A stretch of DNA of 64,000 nt, taken from the NCBI RefSeq assembly GCF_014698795.1, contig NZ_JACJTR010000017.1:1-64000 (forward strand), written 5' to 3'. The position numbers and the translations under genes were made by a program. Positions within the stretch are counted from its first letter, which is position 1. Each line of letters begins with the position of its first letter. The stretch is from Nostoc sp. FACHB-892. GTDB lineage: Bacteria > Cyanobacteriota > Cyanobacteriia > Cyanobacteriales > Nostocaceae. The notes under the pieces were generated by a model. That model worked only from the letters and a program-made list of their open reading frames with translations. It was not told the origin of the DNA and did no database searches. This document shows, one piece after another, positions 18,901-26,760 of this stretch.

Positions 18901-19290
18901 CGATCGCACTATTTGGTTGACAATTACCCGCTCGGCCCCGTTAATAATAAACGTGCCGCGATCGGTCATCAAAGGCAAATCCCCAATAAATACTTCTTGC
19001 TCTTTGATTTCACCTGTTTCTTTGTTAATTAGGCGTGTGGGGACATACATTTGGACGGCGTATGTACTATCCCGCCGTTTAGCTTCTTCGACGCTGTACT
19101 TTGGCTCTTTGAGTTTGTAGTTATGTCCTAAAAAGTGCAGTTCTAATTTGCCCGTATAATCTGTAATAGGACTAAAGGAGTTAAGTTCTTCTATCAGCCC
19201 TTCTTCCAAAAACCAGCGAAAGCTTGAGCGCTGGATTTCAATCAAGTCGGGCAATAGAAAGGCGGGTTCCATGTATGTTTCTTTGGTCAT
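15991..19290 (-). CDS. rpoB: DNA-directed RNA polymerase subunit beta (RpoB)
   Basis: 1099 residues, typical for cyanobacterial RpoB, which lacks the large insertions of E. coli. Conserved blocks visible: [11 protein letters not shown] at the start, the rifampicin region [39 protein letters not shown], the [10 protein letters not shown] catalytic lysine loop, and [19 protein letters not shown] near the end. It is the first gene of the polymerase operon. A ~750-base gap upstream may hold its promoter and leader. Confidence 0.98.
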   Translation of the reverse strand: [1099 protein letters not shown]

Positions 19291-20036
19291 GCCTCTACCT
19301 TTGTCAACCTGGTTAAATTTTTACTTAGACACTGCTGTTTAACGCTTCCCACTGCTAGCAAGGCAAGTGTCATTAGCTGTTTGGGATCTTCTTACACACC
19401 TGTAAATAGCATATGTGGGCAAACGCAGCGATTAAAGCTGGAATGAGCAATTTGCACAAGGGGGTAATCGCCCGTAATCGGGGACTCAAACGCCAAAAAC
19501 CCACTATAGTCTTGATTTAACAAGAATATACAGTTGAGATATTCCTGAGTTTTATCTACTTTCTTCATTTCCCCTCCAAAAAGCGCGTTAATTTTCTGAC
19601 GCAGCTCTATACGGTGTGCCTGAAATCGACCACGCTATTTATACTGTCAGTGATATTTTAAATATCCTAAGACTGAGGGAATGATCCGCACCTTGTTGGC
19701 TTTGAATCAGAATCACTTCATTTTGCTGGATTGTACTCACAAGGCAATTTCGTTTAAGGATTTTGTATAGGTTTGATAAACACCAAGCCTATGTTGGGCA
19801 ATCTAGCTCAACCTGGGTTGGCACGGTTAGTCATGTGTGGAGAGCATCCGCTTGTAGAGATTTGGAGGATGGCCAAGCCGATAACATTACGGGAAATTAG
19901 GCTCAGAAATTTTAGGTTCCTTCCTTTATCATTATGGCGCAAGCAAAATGTTTTTGAGGGAATAATATTACCATATTTTCCCCTCTAGAATTTTATTTTT
20001 TTTAGCACAACTGAATAAAATAGATTAAAGCACACT
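19291..20036. other. Long leader/intergenic region upstream of rpoB
   Basis: 746 bases with no supported gene. It should contain the rpoB promoter and a long leader. A plus-strand frame at 19773-19988 (71 residues, Arg/Leu-rich) has no recognisable features and I do not call it. No strong hairpin with a T-tract was seen for tatD, which ends upstream in reading order at 20037. Confidence 0.5.
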
Positions 20037-20822
20037 TTATATTGACAAACCAAATAATTCACAGGCATTCTGGGTGGTTTGATGGGCGATCGCTTCTACC
20101 GTTTCCTGACGCAGTTTAGCTACTTGCTCGGCTACGTATTGCACGTAGGCAGGCTCGTTACGCCTTTCGCCCCGTTTCGGAACTGGGGCGAGAAATGGGC
20201 AATCTGTTTCAATTAGTAGGCGATCGCTACTCACCATTGCAGCAGAGGATTGGATCGCTTTGGCATTTTTGAACGTTACCGTCCCGCTAAAGCTGATGTA
20301 GAACCCTAAATCGAGAAACCATTGAGTTTCTTCTGGCGTTCCTCCCCAGCAATGCATGACACCCCGCACTGTTTCTCCCTTGATATTCCGCCATTTTTGC
20401 AACACTTCTCTGGTTGCCGCAGCAGCGTCGCGGCAGTGGATAATTACTGGTAAGTTGAGTTCAGATGCGATCGCTAACTGTGACTCAAACACCATAAGCT
20501 GATGTTCATAGTTATCAGCTTTGTAAAAATCCAGCCCCATTTCCCCAATTGCTACTACATGAGAGTCAGAACTGGCCAAAGTTTTGATTTTCTCGGCTGT
20601 CTCGTTATTCCATTTATCAGCATCTAAAGGATGTAGCCCTACGGCAAAGCTGATTTCAGGAAACTCGTGCGCTATGGACTGAATGCTAGAAAACTCCTCT
20701 GGGTGAACACACGAATGTACTAAATGTACTACTCCTGCTTCTTGCCACCGTGATCGCACTATTGCTAAATCCGGCTGGAAACTATCAAAGTTGAGATGAA
20801 CGTGTGTGTCTATCAGTTGCAT
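20037..20822 (-). CDS. tatD: TatD family metal-dependent hydrolase (DNase)
   Basis: 261 residues from the Met of MQLIDTHVHLNFDSF; the eight codons upstream (MTNDKGQR) are read-through from a TAGTCAT-type repeat, so I place the start here. Metal ligands of the TIM-barrel amidohydrolase superfamily are present: His7 and His9 (THVH), Glu in GEMGLDFYK, His in IIHCRDAA, and Asp in ETDCPFLAP. TatD enzymes are 3'-5' exonucleases acting in DNA repair or degradation. It lies between rpsT and rpoB on the same strand. Confidence 0.93.
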   Translation of the reverse strand: MQLIDTHVHLNFDSFQPDLAIVRSRWQEAGVVHLVHSCVHPEEFSSIQSIAHEFPEISFAVGLHPLDADKWNNETAEKIKTLASSDSHVVAIGEMGLDFYKADNYEHQLMVFESQLAIASELNLPVIIHCRDAAAATREVLQKWRNIKGETVRGVMHCWGGTPEETQWFLDLGFYISFSGTVTFKNAKAIQSSAAMVSSDRLLIETDCPFLAPVPKRGERRNEPAYVQYVAEQVAKLRQETVEAIAHQTTQNACELFGLSI

Positions 20823-20973
20823 TCTTTGCCCTTTGTCATTGGTCATAAATTATTAGCCCTTGTCACGACTAAGGATAAATGACCCTCTGGGTGAATCTTT
20901 TTCCTACTAGTCACTGCTTTGCGATCGCCAAGCTTCAAATAAAGAAACGATGTTCGCCATTTGTTTTAATTGG

Positions 20974-21140
20974 GCAGAACCTAAGCCAGTAGCTCATTGG
21001 ATAGCCCTAACATGGACGGGTTAATAGGCATAGAGCAAGTGGTGTGGAAACCCTCAAGACTGCACCGGCTTGCCATTACCCTTGGCGTTTCACACCACTT
21101 ACTAGAACAAGTTCGTAAGACAGTGGCTCCGTGGGTCTGA
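20974..21140 (+). ncRNA. Candidate structured RNA with 6S RNA-like architecture
   Basis: The sequence folds into a long rod. An outer stem joins CAGAACC and AGCCA (20975-20990) to TGGCT and GGGTCTG (21123-21139). Next comes an open middle. A strong terminal stem follows: GTGGTGTGGAAA at 21039-21050 with TTTCACACCAC at 21088-21098. The right side of the open middle holds a small hairpin, CTTAC...GTAAG at 21098-21119. Outer stem, large bubble with a small 3'-side hairpin and apical stem is the layout of 6S RNA, which binds RNA polymerase. A TTTTAAT -10-like box lies just upstream. The strand is not certain, and I cannot confirm the family from memory of its sequence. Confidence 0.4.
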
Positions 21141-21163
21141 GGAGGGCACTGACTCACCAATGA

Positions 21164-21463
21164 CTATTCAGCAACTGCTGGAGTTAGGGGTTTTAGTTTA
21201 TGAGCCAATCTCGACTTTTTCCTAGCCCCATTGTTGGGGTGAAGCACACCCCGTTTGATCGCTTTATCGATTTTGCCGTAAGCCTCGGATAACCGAGCCT
21301 GTGCTTCTTGTTTTAATTCTGGGGTAGGATTAGCTGTATAGACAGCTACAGCATTAATGTATTTCTTCATCAGCGTCTTGACTGCTGATTTGTAAGCTTT
21401 GTTACGCAGTCGGTTACGTTCTGCGATTTGGGCACGCTTGAGAGCAGACTTTGTATTCGCCAC
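21164..21463 (-). CDS. rpsT: 30S ribosomal protein S20
   Basis: 99 residues from GTG at 21463 (VANTKSALKRAQIAERNRLR), the usual cyanobacterial S20 start. Eleven extra codons are open upstream but do not belong to the family. The protein is helical and very basic with AIKRGVLHPNNGARKKSRLA, the conserved C-terminal block. S20 binds 16S rRNA in early 30S assembly. It is followed by the structured RNA candidate and tatD. Confidence 0.96.
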   Translation of the reverse strand: MANTKSALKRAQIAERNRLRNKAYKSAVKTLMKKYINAVAVYTANPTPELKQEAQARLSEAYGKIDKAIKRGVLHPNNGARKKSRLAHKLKPLTPAVAE

Positions 21464-22183
21464 AGTCAATTCCAAAAATACTATTAATATGTACACACAC
21501 TACTAGACTTACTAATATAGCATTCAAATTGCCAATGTTATAATTTCCTAAAAAAATAATTGGGAATTTGGTGCTGGAGATTGGGGAAGAATTTAGTCCC
21601 TAACCGTCGCTCCCTAATCTTCAGCCTTTAATTTGGTGTGTTGTCAATTTAAGAAATGCGTTAAAATTAAGGTACATCAGGTAAAATAGTGATTCTAAAT
21701 TCATCATCTAGTTAAGCAATGTGATTTGCCAGTATAATGAATATATTCCTAAAGATGTATTGTTAAAAGGCAAGGAAGCTTAAATAGCTAAAGTTTCAAG
21801 GGTTTCCAAGTATAGAAACGATATTATATTATTGTGTCTGTACAAATGTTAACTACTAAAAGTTAGGAAAAAAAATAAGTAAAAATTCTACTCAGACCCT
21901 AATCCCTGTAAATATAGGGAATTAGATGTGTAAACACACTACCTCCACCCTGTAAGGAGTGAGGTAAAGGGCATTAAGGGTAGCGGGAAATGGCACGCCT
22001 GCTTCCTGCTGCTAGCCTACAGAGGCTAGTGGAACTGAGTAATTGAGTCGACTTCTTAAGCAAACCATCCCCTGGCAAGCTTGAGAGTATCAAAAAAATC
22101 CAGGTTAAGCTAGAGAAGAGAATTAGAGTCAGCTTGCACACCCCAGTGGGTCAAGAGCAAAACTAAATCTCAGGTGTGAATAT
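21464..22183. other. Intergenic region between rpsT and hisD with a structured segment
   Basis: About 720 bases without a gene. It holds the rpsT promoter and a structured stretch at about 21936-22030. There CTACCTCC can pair with GAGGTAA, and CTAGCCT at 22012-22018 pairs perfectly with AGGCTAG at 22023-22029 across a 4-base loop. That pattern, plus low AT content compared with the sequence around it, suggests a leader or small RNA upstream of hisD. No match to RNase P, tmRNA or SRP RNA signatures was seen. Confidence 0.4.
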
Positions 22184-22189
22184 TATAAT
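22184..22189 (+). promoter_or_regulatory. Possible -10 box of hisD
   Basis: TATAAT lies 21 bases before the hisD ATG. No good -35 box is seen at 17-18 bases upstream, so this would be an activator-dependent or weak promoter, and the leader would be very short. Confidence 0.3.
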
Positions 22190-22209
22190 TTTGGCATTGT
22201 CTTTACTCC

Positions 22210-23511
22210 ATGCTGCGAATCATTACTCAGCAGGCAGACGTTAGAGCCGAACTACAACGGATCTGCGATCGCACCCATGACGAACAGGTACTTCATAAAG
22301 AAGCAACTGTGCGGGAGGTTTTGCAGGCAGTGAAGCGCCAAGGCGACAAAGCTGTATTGCATTACACAGCAGAATTTGACAAACAAACCCTGAAAGCAGA
22401 AGAACTTCGCGTTACAGGCTCGGAATTAGATGCAGCCTATCAGCAGGTGTCAAAAGAGTTGTTGGGCGCAATTCGGCTAGCTTGCCGCCAAATTGAAGCG
22501 TTTCATCGTCAGCGAGTCCCAAAAAGCTGGGTACATTTTGGTGACGATGAAATAGTGCTAGGCAAACGCTATACTCCCGTAGATAGAGCGGGGTTGTATG
22601 TGCCTGGTGGTCGTGCTGCCTATCCCAGTACAGTGCTGATGAATGCAATTCCGGCTTATGTTGCTGCTGTACCTCACGTGGTGATGGTAACACCACCAGG
22701 CCCAGGGGGTGCAATTAATCCAGCAGTTTTAGTTGCTGCCCAAGAAGCAGGAGTACAAGAAATTTATCGCATTGGAGGCGCCCAAGCGATCGCTGCTTTA
22801 GCCTATGGCACAGAAACAATTCCGAAAGTGGATGTGATTACTGGGCCTGGTAACATTTATGTCACCCTAGCGAAAAAACTTGTATATGGCACCGTCGGCA
22901 TTGATTCTTTGGCAGGCCCCAGCGAAGTGCTGGTGATTGCCGATGAAACCGCAAATCCGGTGCATATAGCTGCTGACTTGCTGGCCCAAGCCGAACACGA
23001 TCCAATGGCAGCAGCGATTTTGCTGACGACAGATGCGGCTTTAGCGAAAAACGTGCAATTAGCCTTGGAAAGACAGCTAGTAGATCACCCACGGCGAATA
23101 GACACAGAAAAAGCGATCGCTCACTACGGCTTAATTGTCCTTGTAGAATCCCTCCAAGCAGCAGCAGAACTCTCAAATGAATTTGCCCCGGAACACCTGG
23201 AATTAGAAGTTAAAGACCCTTGGGCACTCTTACCACAGATTCGCCACGCTGGGGCAATCTTTTTGGGTTACTCTACACCAGAAGCTGTAGGAGACTATTT
23301 GGCAGGGCCTAACCACACCTTGCCAACTTCTGGCGCTGCCCGCTATGCCTCGGCATTAGGGGTGGAAACTTTCCTCAAACACTCCAGCATTATTCAATAT
23401 TCCCAAACCGCACTGCAAAATGTGGCTAGTGCCATTGATGTGCTAGCAACAGCAGAGGGCTTACCTTCTCATGCTGATTCAGTCCGACGCCGAATTCAGC
23501 AAGAAGAGTAA
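22210..23511 (+). CDS. hisD: Histidinol dehydrogenase
   Basis: 433 residues, the family length. It catalyses the last two oxidation steps of histidine synthesis, L-histidinol to L-histidine, with NAD and zinc. Signature region: GPSEVLVIADETANPVHIAA, followed by DLLAQAEHDPMAAAILLT with the zinc-binding Gln and His; also VPGGRAAYPSTVLMNAIPA and GPNHTLPTSGAARY near the C-terminus. It starts with ATG after a TATAAT. It is a single transcription unit here; no other his gene adjoins it. Confidence 0.96.
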   Translation: MLRIITQQADVRAELQRICDRTHDEQVLHKEATVREVLQAVKRQGDKAVLHYTAEFDKQTLKAEELRVTGSELDAAYQQVSKELLGAIRLACRQIEAFHRQRVPKSWVHFGDDEIVLGKRYTPVDRAGLYVPGGRAAYPSTVLMNAIPAYVAAVPHVVMVTPPGPGGAINPAVLVAAQEAGVQEIYRIGGAQAIAALAYGTETIPKVDVITGPGNIYVTLAKKLVYGTVGIDSLAGPSEVLVIADETANPVHIAADLLAQAEHDPMAAAILLTTDAALAKNVQLALERQLVDHPRRIDTEKAIAHYGLIVLVESLQAAAELSNEFAPEHLELEVKDPWALLPQIRHAGAIFLGYSTPEAVGDYLAGPNHTLPTSGAARYASALGVETFLKHSSIIQYSQTALQNVASAIDVLATAEGLPSHADSVRRRIQQEE

Positions 23512-23715
23512 TTTGGAATAGTTTTTTGGCGGGCATCTACAACTTGGGCATTGCTCACCTAATCCACTGGCTTATTTAAGCAAGGAGCTACTTGCATAAT
23601 AAGCCAGCTAAACTATTACGCATTTAACTTGAATATTTACATGAAGCCTGATGACTGATGACTGATGACTGATAACCGTCAACAGTTAACAGTTAACGAT
23701 TGTAAAGAGTGTTTA

Positions 23716-23956
23716 TATAATTTAGGCGCACATCAGTTTAGCAGTTCAGAGGAGGGCAACCCTCCCCAAAGAACTGGCGAAAATATTCTTTACATCAGTT
23801 GCTGCACCCCACTAGCATCAAAGTGGGGTGAAACCGATCAATAGCACAGTCTCGAATATAAACTAAGTAGGCAGATGAAAAAATAATTTAGTGTAGCTGC
23901 CAACAAGTTTTGCTACATACTTATGTAAGGGGTCTACTTTTTAGGAGACGAGAGCG
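23716..23956 (+). promoter_or_regulatory. Promoter and structured leader of the universal stress protein gene
   Basis: TATAAT at 23716-23721 could be a -10 box, giving a leader of about 230 nt. Two strong hairpins lie in it. In the first, CAGTTC and GGAGGG (23742-23756) pair with CCCTCC and GAACTG (23760-23776). In the second, CACCCCACT (from about 23804) pairs with AGTGGGGTG (to about 23831). A ribosome binding site, TAGGAG, precedes the GTG start. The region 23512-23715 holds only repeats of GACTGAT and GTTAACA types. Confidence 0.4.
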
Positions 23957-24382
23957 GTGCTAAACAATATTTTGGTAGCTCTGGACGGTTCGGAAGTTTC
24001 AGAACGAGTAATTCAGACTTTAGATAATTTGGCGTTATCAAAAGATGCCAAGGTTATTCTTTGTCATGTCTTTCTTACGCCAGAGTCAGAGATGGAACTA
24101 CCCGCTGATCGTCCTCAGCCAGAGTCACCAACATTTTCTTATTTTCATGTTGAAAAACAGCTGCAATCATATCAGGAAAAATTATCAGTCAGAAGTGAAT
24201 TAGAGATGGTAAATGGTGATCCTGCCGAAGAGATTATTCGCCTTGCCAATATTTACAAAATTGACTTGATTATAATTGGCAGCCGGGGATTGATGGGGAT
24301 GAAGCGAATTGTCCAGGGTTCTGTTAGCAGTCAAGTTGTAGAAGAGGCTAATTGTTCGGTGTTAGTTGTCAAACCAAGGTAA
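23957..24382 (+). CDS. Universal stress protein, UspA family
   Basis: 141 residues with a GTG start after a TAGGAG site. The Rossmann-like USP fold is clear: MLNNILVALDGSEVSERVIQ at the start, then at the end the ATP-binding signature GSRGLMGMKRIVQGSVSSQV and the closing strand CSVLVVKP. The G-2x-G-9x-G(S/T) pattern indicates an ATP-binding type. Role: stress-related signalling or chaperone-like function; the specific signal is unknown. It has an unusually long structured leader. Confidence 0.93.
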   Translation: MLNNILVALDGSEVSERVIQTLDNLALSKDAKVILCHVFLTPESEMELPADRPQPESPTFSYFHVEKQLQSYQEKLSVRSELEMVNGDPAEEIIRLANIYKIDLIIIGSRGLMGMKRIVQGSVSSQVVEEANCSVLVVKPR

Positions 24383-24401
24383 AAATTTGTCAGGGGAAGC
24401 A

Positions 24402-24554
24402 ATGACTATAACCACCCCAAAACTAACCTTTGAAGAGTATCTAGCTTATGATGATGGCACTGATACGCGCTATGAATTGGTCAATGGAGAATTAATTCCC
24501 ATAAGTCTAGGAAGTGGACAACATGGGGAACAAGTGTTGACGGCTGACAATTAA
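24402..24554 (+). pseudogene. Internally deleted Uma2 family gene
   Basis: 50 codons from ATG at 24402 (MTITTPKLTFEEYLAYDDG, YELVNGELIPI). After GQHGE the sequence jumps directly to EQVLTADN and the stop. The last eight codons and the bases after the stop (GAACAAGTGTT, then ATTAAAAGTAATTT) match the end of the C-terminal Uma2 fragment at 26084-26120. So about 130 central codons have been deleted. The usp gene ends only 19 bases upstream. A normal Uma2 protein has about 190 residues. Confidence 0.8.
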
Positions 24555-24935
24555 AAGTAATTTGCTCCACAACCTTCTTTAGCATATTGTGTAAAACATT
24601 GGTAGTTTATTTTATTTACACTATAATATTCAATAACATTGAGAGAAAACCCAAAAAAATAGCAGGATTTTATCCCTGCGTAGAGTAGCGCTTGTTTTAC
24701 TATTGGACTACTCAAAGGTGAACAGTCTATTTATGTAAAAGCGCTGCTGACGGTTGCTGGCAGGCAACCTCAAAGTTAAGTTTGTTGAAGAAAAGGGAAT
24801 GTATGTCAATAAACGTATGTTAAAATACCTAGCAAAACAGAAGCAGCTAATCGTATCTTTACGTTTACAATTTTCCTTCTCCTAAACTTCATAGTTTTGC
24901 CTATTGTCGTAAATCAAAAACCACCAGGGGTAATA
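24555..24935. other. Downstream flank of peptide gene A, shared with peptide gene B
   Basis: No gene. The stretch is a diverged copy of 26109-26400. Both start with AAAGTAATTT after a Uma2 stop, carry an AAACCCAAAAAAATAGCAGG hairpin, TAGCGCTTGTT, then TTTGTTGAAGAAAAG and ATAAACGTATGTTA in the same order. The shared order shows segmental duplication. Confidence 0.7.
24652..24679 (-). terminator. Terminator of peptide gene A
   Basis: Read on the minus strand: GCAGGGATAAAATCCTGC followed by a run of seven T (TATTTTTTTGG). The stem is short but has the classical stem plus U-tract form. An almost identical element follows peptide gene B. It lies about 260 nt past the stop of gene A, implying a long 3' untranslated region. 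Confidence 0.7.
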
Positions 24936-25163
24936 CTAATGCTTTAGCTTTAACAACGAATAAATAAGTTTTGAGAGGTCAATGGAGTATTTACCGTATC
25001 CATAGTCTTTCTCATCATCGTCTTTCTCGTCTTTTTTGCCGTATTTCTTCTCGTACTTTTCCTCGTCTTTTTTCTCGTCTTCTTTCTTGTATCCATAGGT
25101 ACCACCAGACAGGTTGGCTTCTTCACAAGTGGTCAGTTCGCTAAATAGTATGTTTGTCTGCAT
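24936..25163 (-). CDS. Double-glycine-leader peptide A, Lys/Asp/Glu/Tyr-rich core
   Basis: 75 residues from ATG at 25163. The open frame extends 21 codons upstream, but the shared leader begins at MQTNILFSEL and the spacing matches peptide C. The 21-residue leader (SELTTCEEANLSGG) ends in Gly-Gly, the cut site of C39-peptidase ABC exporters. The core is extremely charged: repeats of YKKEDEKKDEEKYEKK type and DDDEKDYGYGKY, ending in an amphipathic SKLIYSLLKL. No lanthipeptide-type enzyme or exporter lies nearby, so modification and export machinery would be elsewhere. Secreted peptide of unknown role. Confidence 0.7.
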   Translation of the reverse strand: MQTNILFSELTTCEEANLSGGTYGYKKEDEKKDEEKYEKKYGKKDEKDDDEKDYGYGKYSIDLSKLIYSLLKLKH

Positions 25164-25891
25164 ATTTCTAGTTCTCTTCAATTGATTGTTGGGATTAGAG
25201 TCATCGCCAAAGCAATAGATATACACATAAAGTGTATACTTAGTTGCTTTTTTGTTTCTCCATAAGTATTATACGACTCTGGCTCACAAGATCAAGCAAC
25301 TAAGTCGTGAGAAACCATGTATTATATGTATTCAACACAGATATTACATGGTTTATATTTATACAGTTTTAATAAAAAATGAGATCGTATTTATCAAAAA
25401 TTGCAGGCATCAATATAAATACGATTGGTACGGGGATCTCTAAGCTTAATTTTGTCAAAAAATAAATGAATTAATTAAGCTAATTAAGTATTAATACTTA
25501 TAAATTAGCGAAGATTCGCAGAATTAAAGATATAATCAAGTAAACCAAATAACATTTTTATACAAATTGCATTTAAATAAATCTATAAAAAGCAAAACTG
25601 GATTCTGCATTTTTGAATAAGTATTTTTATGTGCAAATATTTTTGCAATAAATAATTTTATACAACTTTAATTTTAATTTATATAACTTCTTTTAATATA
25701 GAAACCTTTAGCTTCGCTGAAATATTTATATTAATTTGAAAAAAGATTTGCATTCACTATAACAAATGTTTTGCAAATAAATAAAGAAATAATCAAGTTT
25801 TTCAGAAAAATTATAAAGATTTGGTGTTTGTATTAAAATGCGCTAATTGCTCTTTAGACCTAGCTGTATAAGTAAGTAGGCGCTCTTGATT
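25164..25891. other. Long conserved upstream region of peptide gene A
   Basis: No gene, very AT-rich. It aligns in blocks with the region upstream of peptide gene C (27855-28560): ATTGTTGGGATTA, TTGCCAAAG-AATA, TATTACAT-G, CATTTATACA-like, AAGCTTAATT-TGTCAAAAA, then AAATAAAGAAA and GCGCTAATTGCT. Upstream DNA more conserved than expected for spacer suggests promoter and leader elements, or recent duplication. Confidence 0.6.
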
Positions 25892-25946
25892 TGCCAAAAA
25901 CTGACGCAAGCAAGTTCAACAAACTCAGCGTTTGACCCAAATTCAA
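25892..25946 (-). pseudogene. Duplicated 3' end of the SRPBCC-like gene
   Basis: The plus-strand text TTGCCAAAAACTGACGCAAG and TTTGACCCAAATT here matches 29163-29210, the 3' end of the minus-strand gene at 29149-29535, with a 3-base difference in the middle. Only the last ~18 codons are present. It is the scar of a tandem duplication whose right end fell inside that gene. Confidence 0.75.
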
Positions 25947-26108
25947 GAGTATTGGATTGTCTATCCATTAACTAGCAAAGTAACTGTATTAATATTGATA
26001 GAAGAATTATATGAACCAACAGATTTTGTTGGTACTGAACGTATTCAATATCAAATTTCTCCAGAGTTAGAATTAATAGTTGAACAAGTGTTAAGAGCCG
26101 AAGATTAA
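25947..26108 (+). pseudogene. C-terminal fragment of a Uma2 family gene
   Basis: 54 codons in one frame without a start: EYWIVYPLTSKVTVL, YEPTDFVGTERIQYQISP and ELELIVEQVLRAED, then TAA. This is the usual C-terminal third of Uma2. It is joined at its left edge to the SRPBCC 3' fragment. Together with 24402-24554 it represents the two broken copies of one original Uma2 gene. Confidence 0.8.
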
Positions 26109-26158
26109 AAGTAATTTAAGGATTTTAAAAATCTAATTCAAATACATTGTGATAAAAC

Positions 26159-26187
26159 CCAAAAAAATAGCAGGGTTTTATCCCTGC
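26159..26187 (-). terminator. Terminator of peptide gene B
   Basis: On the minus strand GCAGGGATAAAACCCTGC is followed by TATTTTTTTGGG. It is the twin of 24652-24679 and lies about 355 nt past the stop of peptide gene B. Confidence 0.7.
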
Positions 26188-26541
26188 ATACACTAGCGCT
26201 TGTTCCTTACTTGACTACTTAAAGATAAGCAGTATTTTCAGAAAAAAGCGCTAAAGAAACCGATTGACTGTTGTCACAGTCAATCGAAATTTGTTAACTT
26301 TGTTGAAGAAAAGTAGTTGGGTAGTAATAAACGTATGTTAGGATAATCACAACAGAGTTGTAAACGGCTCCATCGCTGGTAGTATATCGATTAGCAATGA
26401 AGTAGCAATGAAGCGACGCACAAAAGCAATTTAACCTGCCTCAACAGGGCAAATTGGCTAATATGCGAACTTTTATCCCGGTAAAGACGCGATTAATCGT
26501 GTCTTTATCTTATGTTATGTACCTTCTACTGAACTTCAAAA
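26188..26541. other. Downstream flank of peptide gene B
   Basis: No gene. It continues the block shared with 24680-24850. A GATTGACTGTTGTCACAGTCAATC hairpin lies at about 26260-26285 and has no twin in the other copy. A second minus-strand hairpin (AAGACACGATT/AATCGCGTCTT, 26484-26508) lies nearer the gene. Confidence 0.5.
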
Positions 26542-26760
26542 TTAGTTCTTTTGTACATTAACGTTGGTTCCACCGTTTGCACTAGCACTACCTGTCTTAC
26601 TTAATATGTTAAAGCCAGAATTAGCTATGCCACCATTTGCCTCTTGCTTATTCTTTTGGACGTTGACTTTTTGGTAGTTGTAGTAAGAAGGGAACCAATT
26701 ACCGCCAGACAGATTCATTTCTTCACTGGCGGTTAATTCGGTAAATAATGTGCTTTTCAT
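26542..26760 (-). CDS. Double-glycine-leader peptide B, Asn/Gly/Ser-rich core
   Basis: 72 residues. Start ATG with GAGGAAT 8 bases upstream. The 20-residue leader MKSTLFTELTASEEMNLSGG is nearly identical to those of A and C. The core holds aromatic NWFPSYYNYQKVNVQ and then ANGGIANSGFN and SASANGGTNVN, i.e. Gly/Asn repeats that could form a small beta-solenoid or aggregate. No Cys in the core, so no disulfide or lanthionine bridge. Likely exported by a C39-peptidase ABC transporter encoded elsewhere. Confidence 0.75.
   Translation of the reverse strand: MKSTLFTELTASEEMNLSGGNWFPSYYNYQKVNVQKNKQEANGGIANSGFNILSKTGSASANGGTNVNVQKN

Noticed and set aside
9883..19290. Many plus-strand frames inside the rpo genes (e.g. 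13162-13716, 14891-15358)
   Set aside because: They overlap strongly conserved polymerase genes on the opposite strand and have no family features; they are shadows.
19773..19988. 71-residue plus-strand frame upstream of rpoB
   Set aside because: No ribosome binding site, no recognisable domain, and amino-acid make-up of random sequence.
21946..22040. SRP RNA, tmRNA or RNase P RNA
   Set aside because: The region lacks the conserved core signatures of each; only hairpins are visible.
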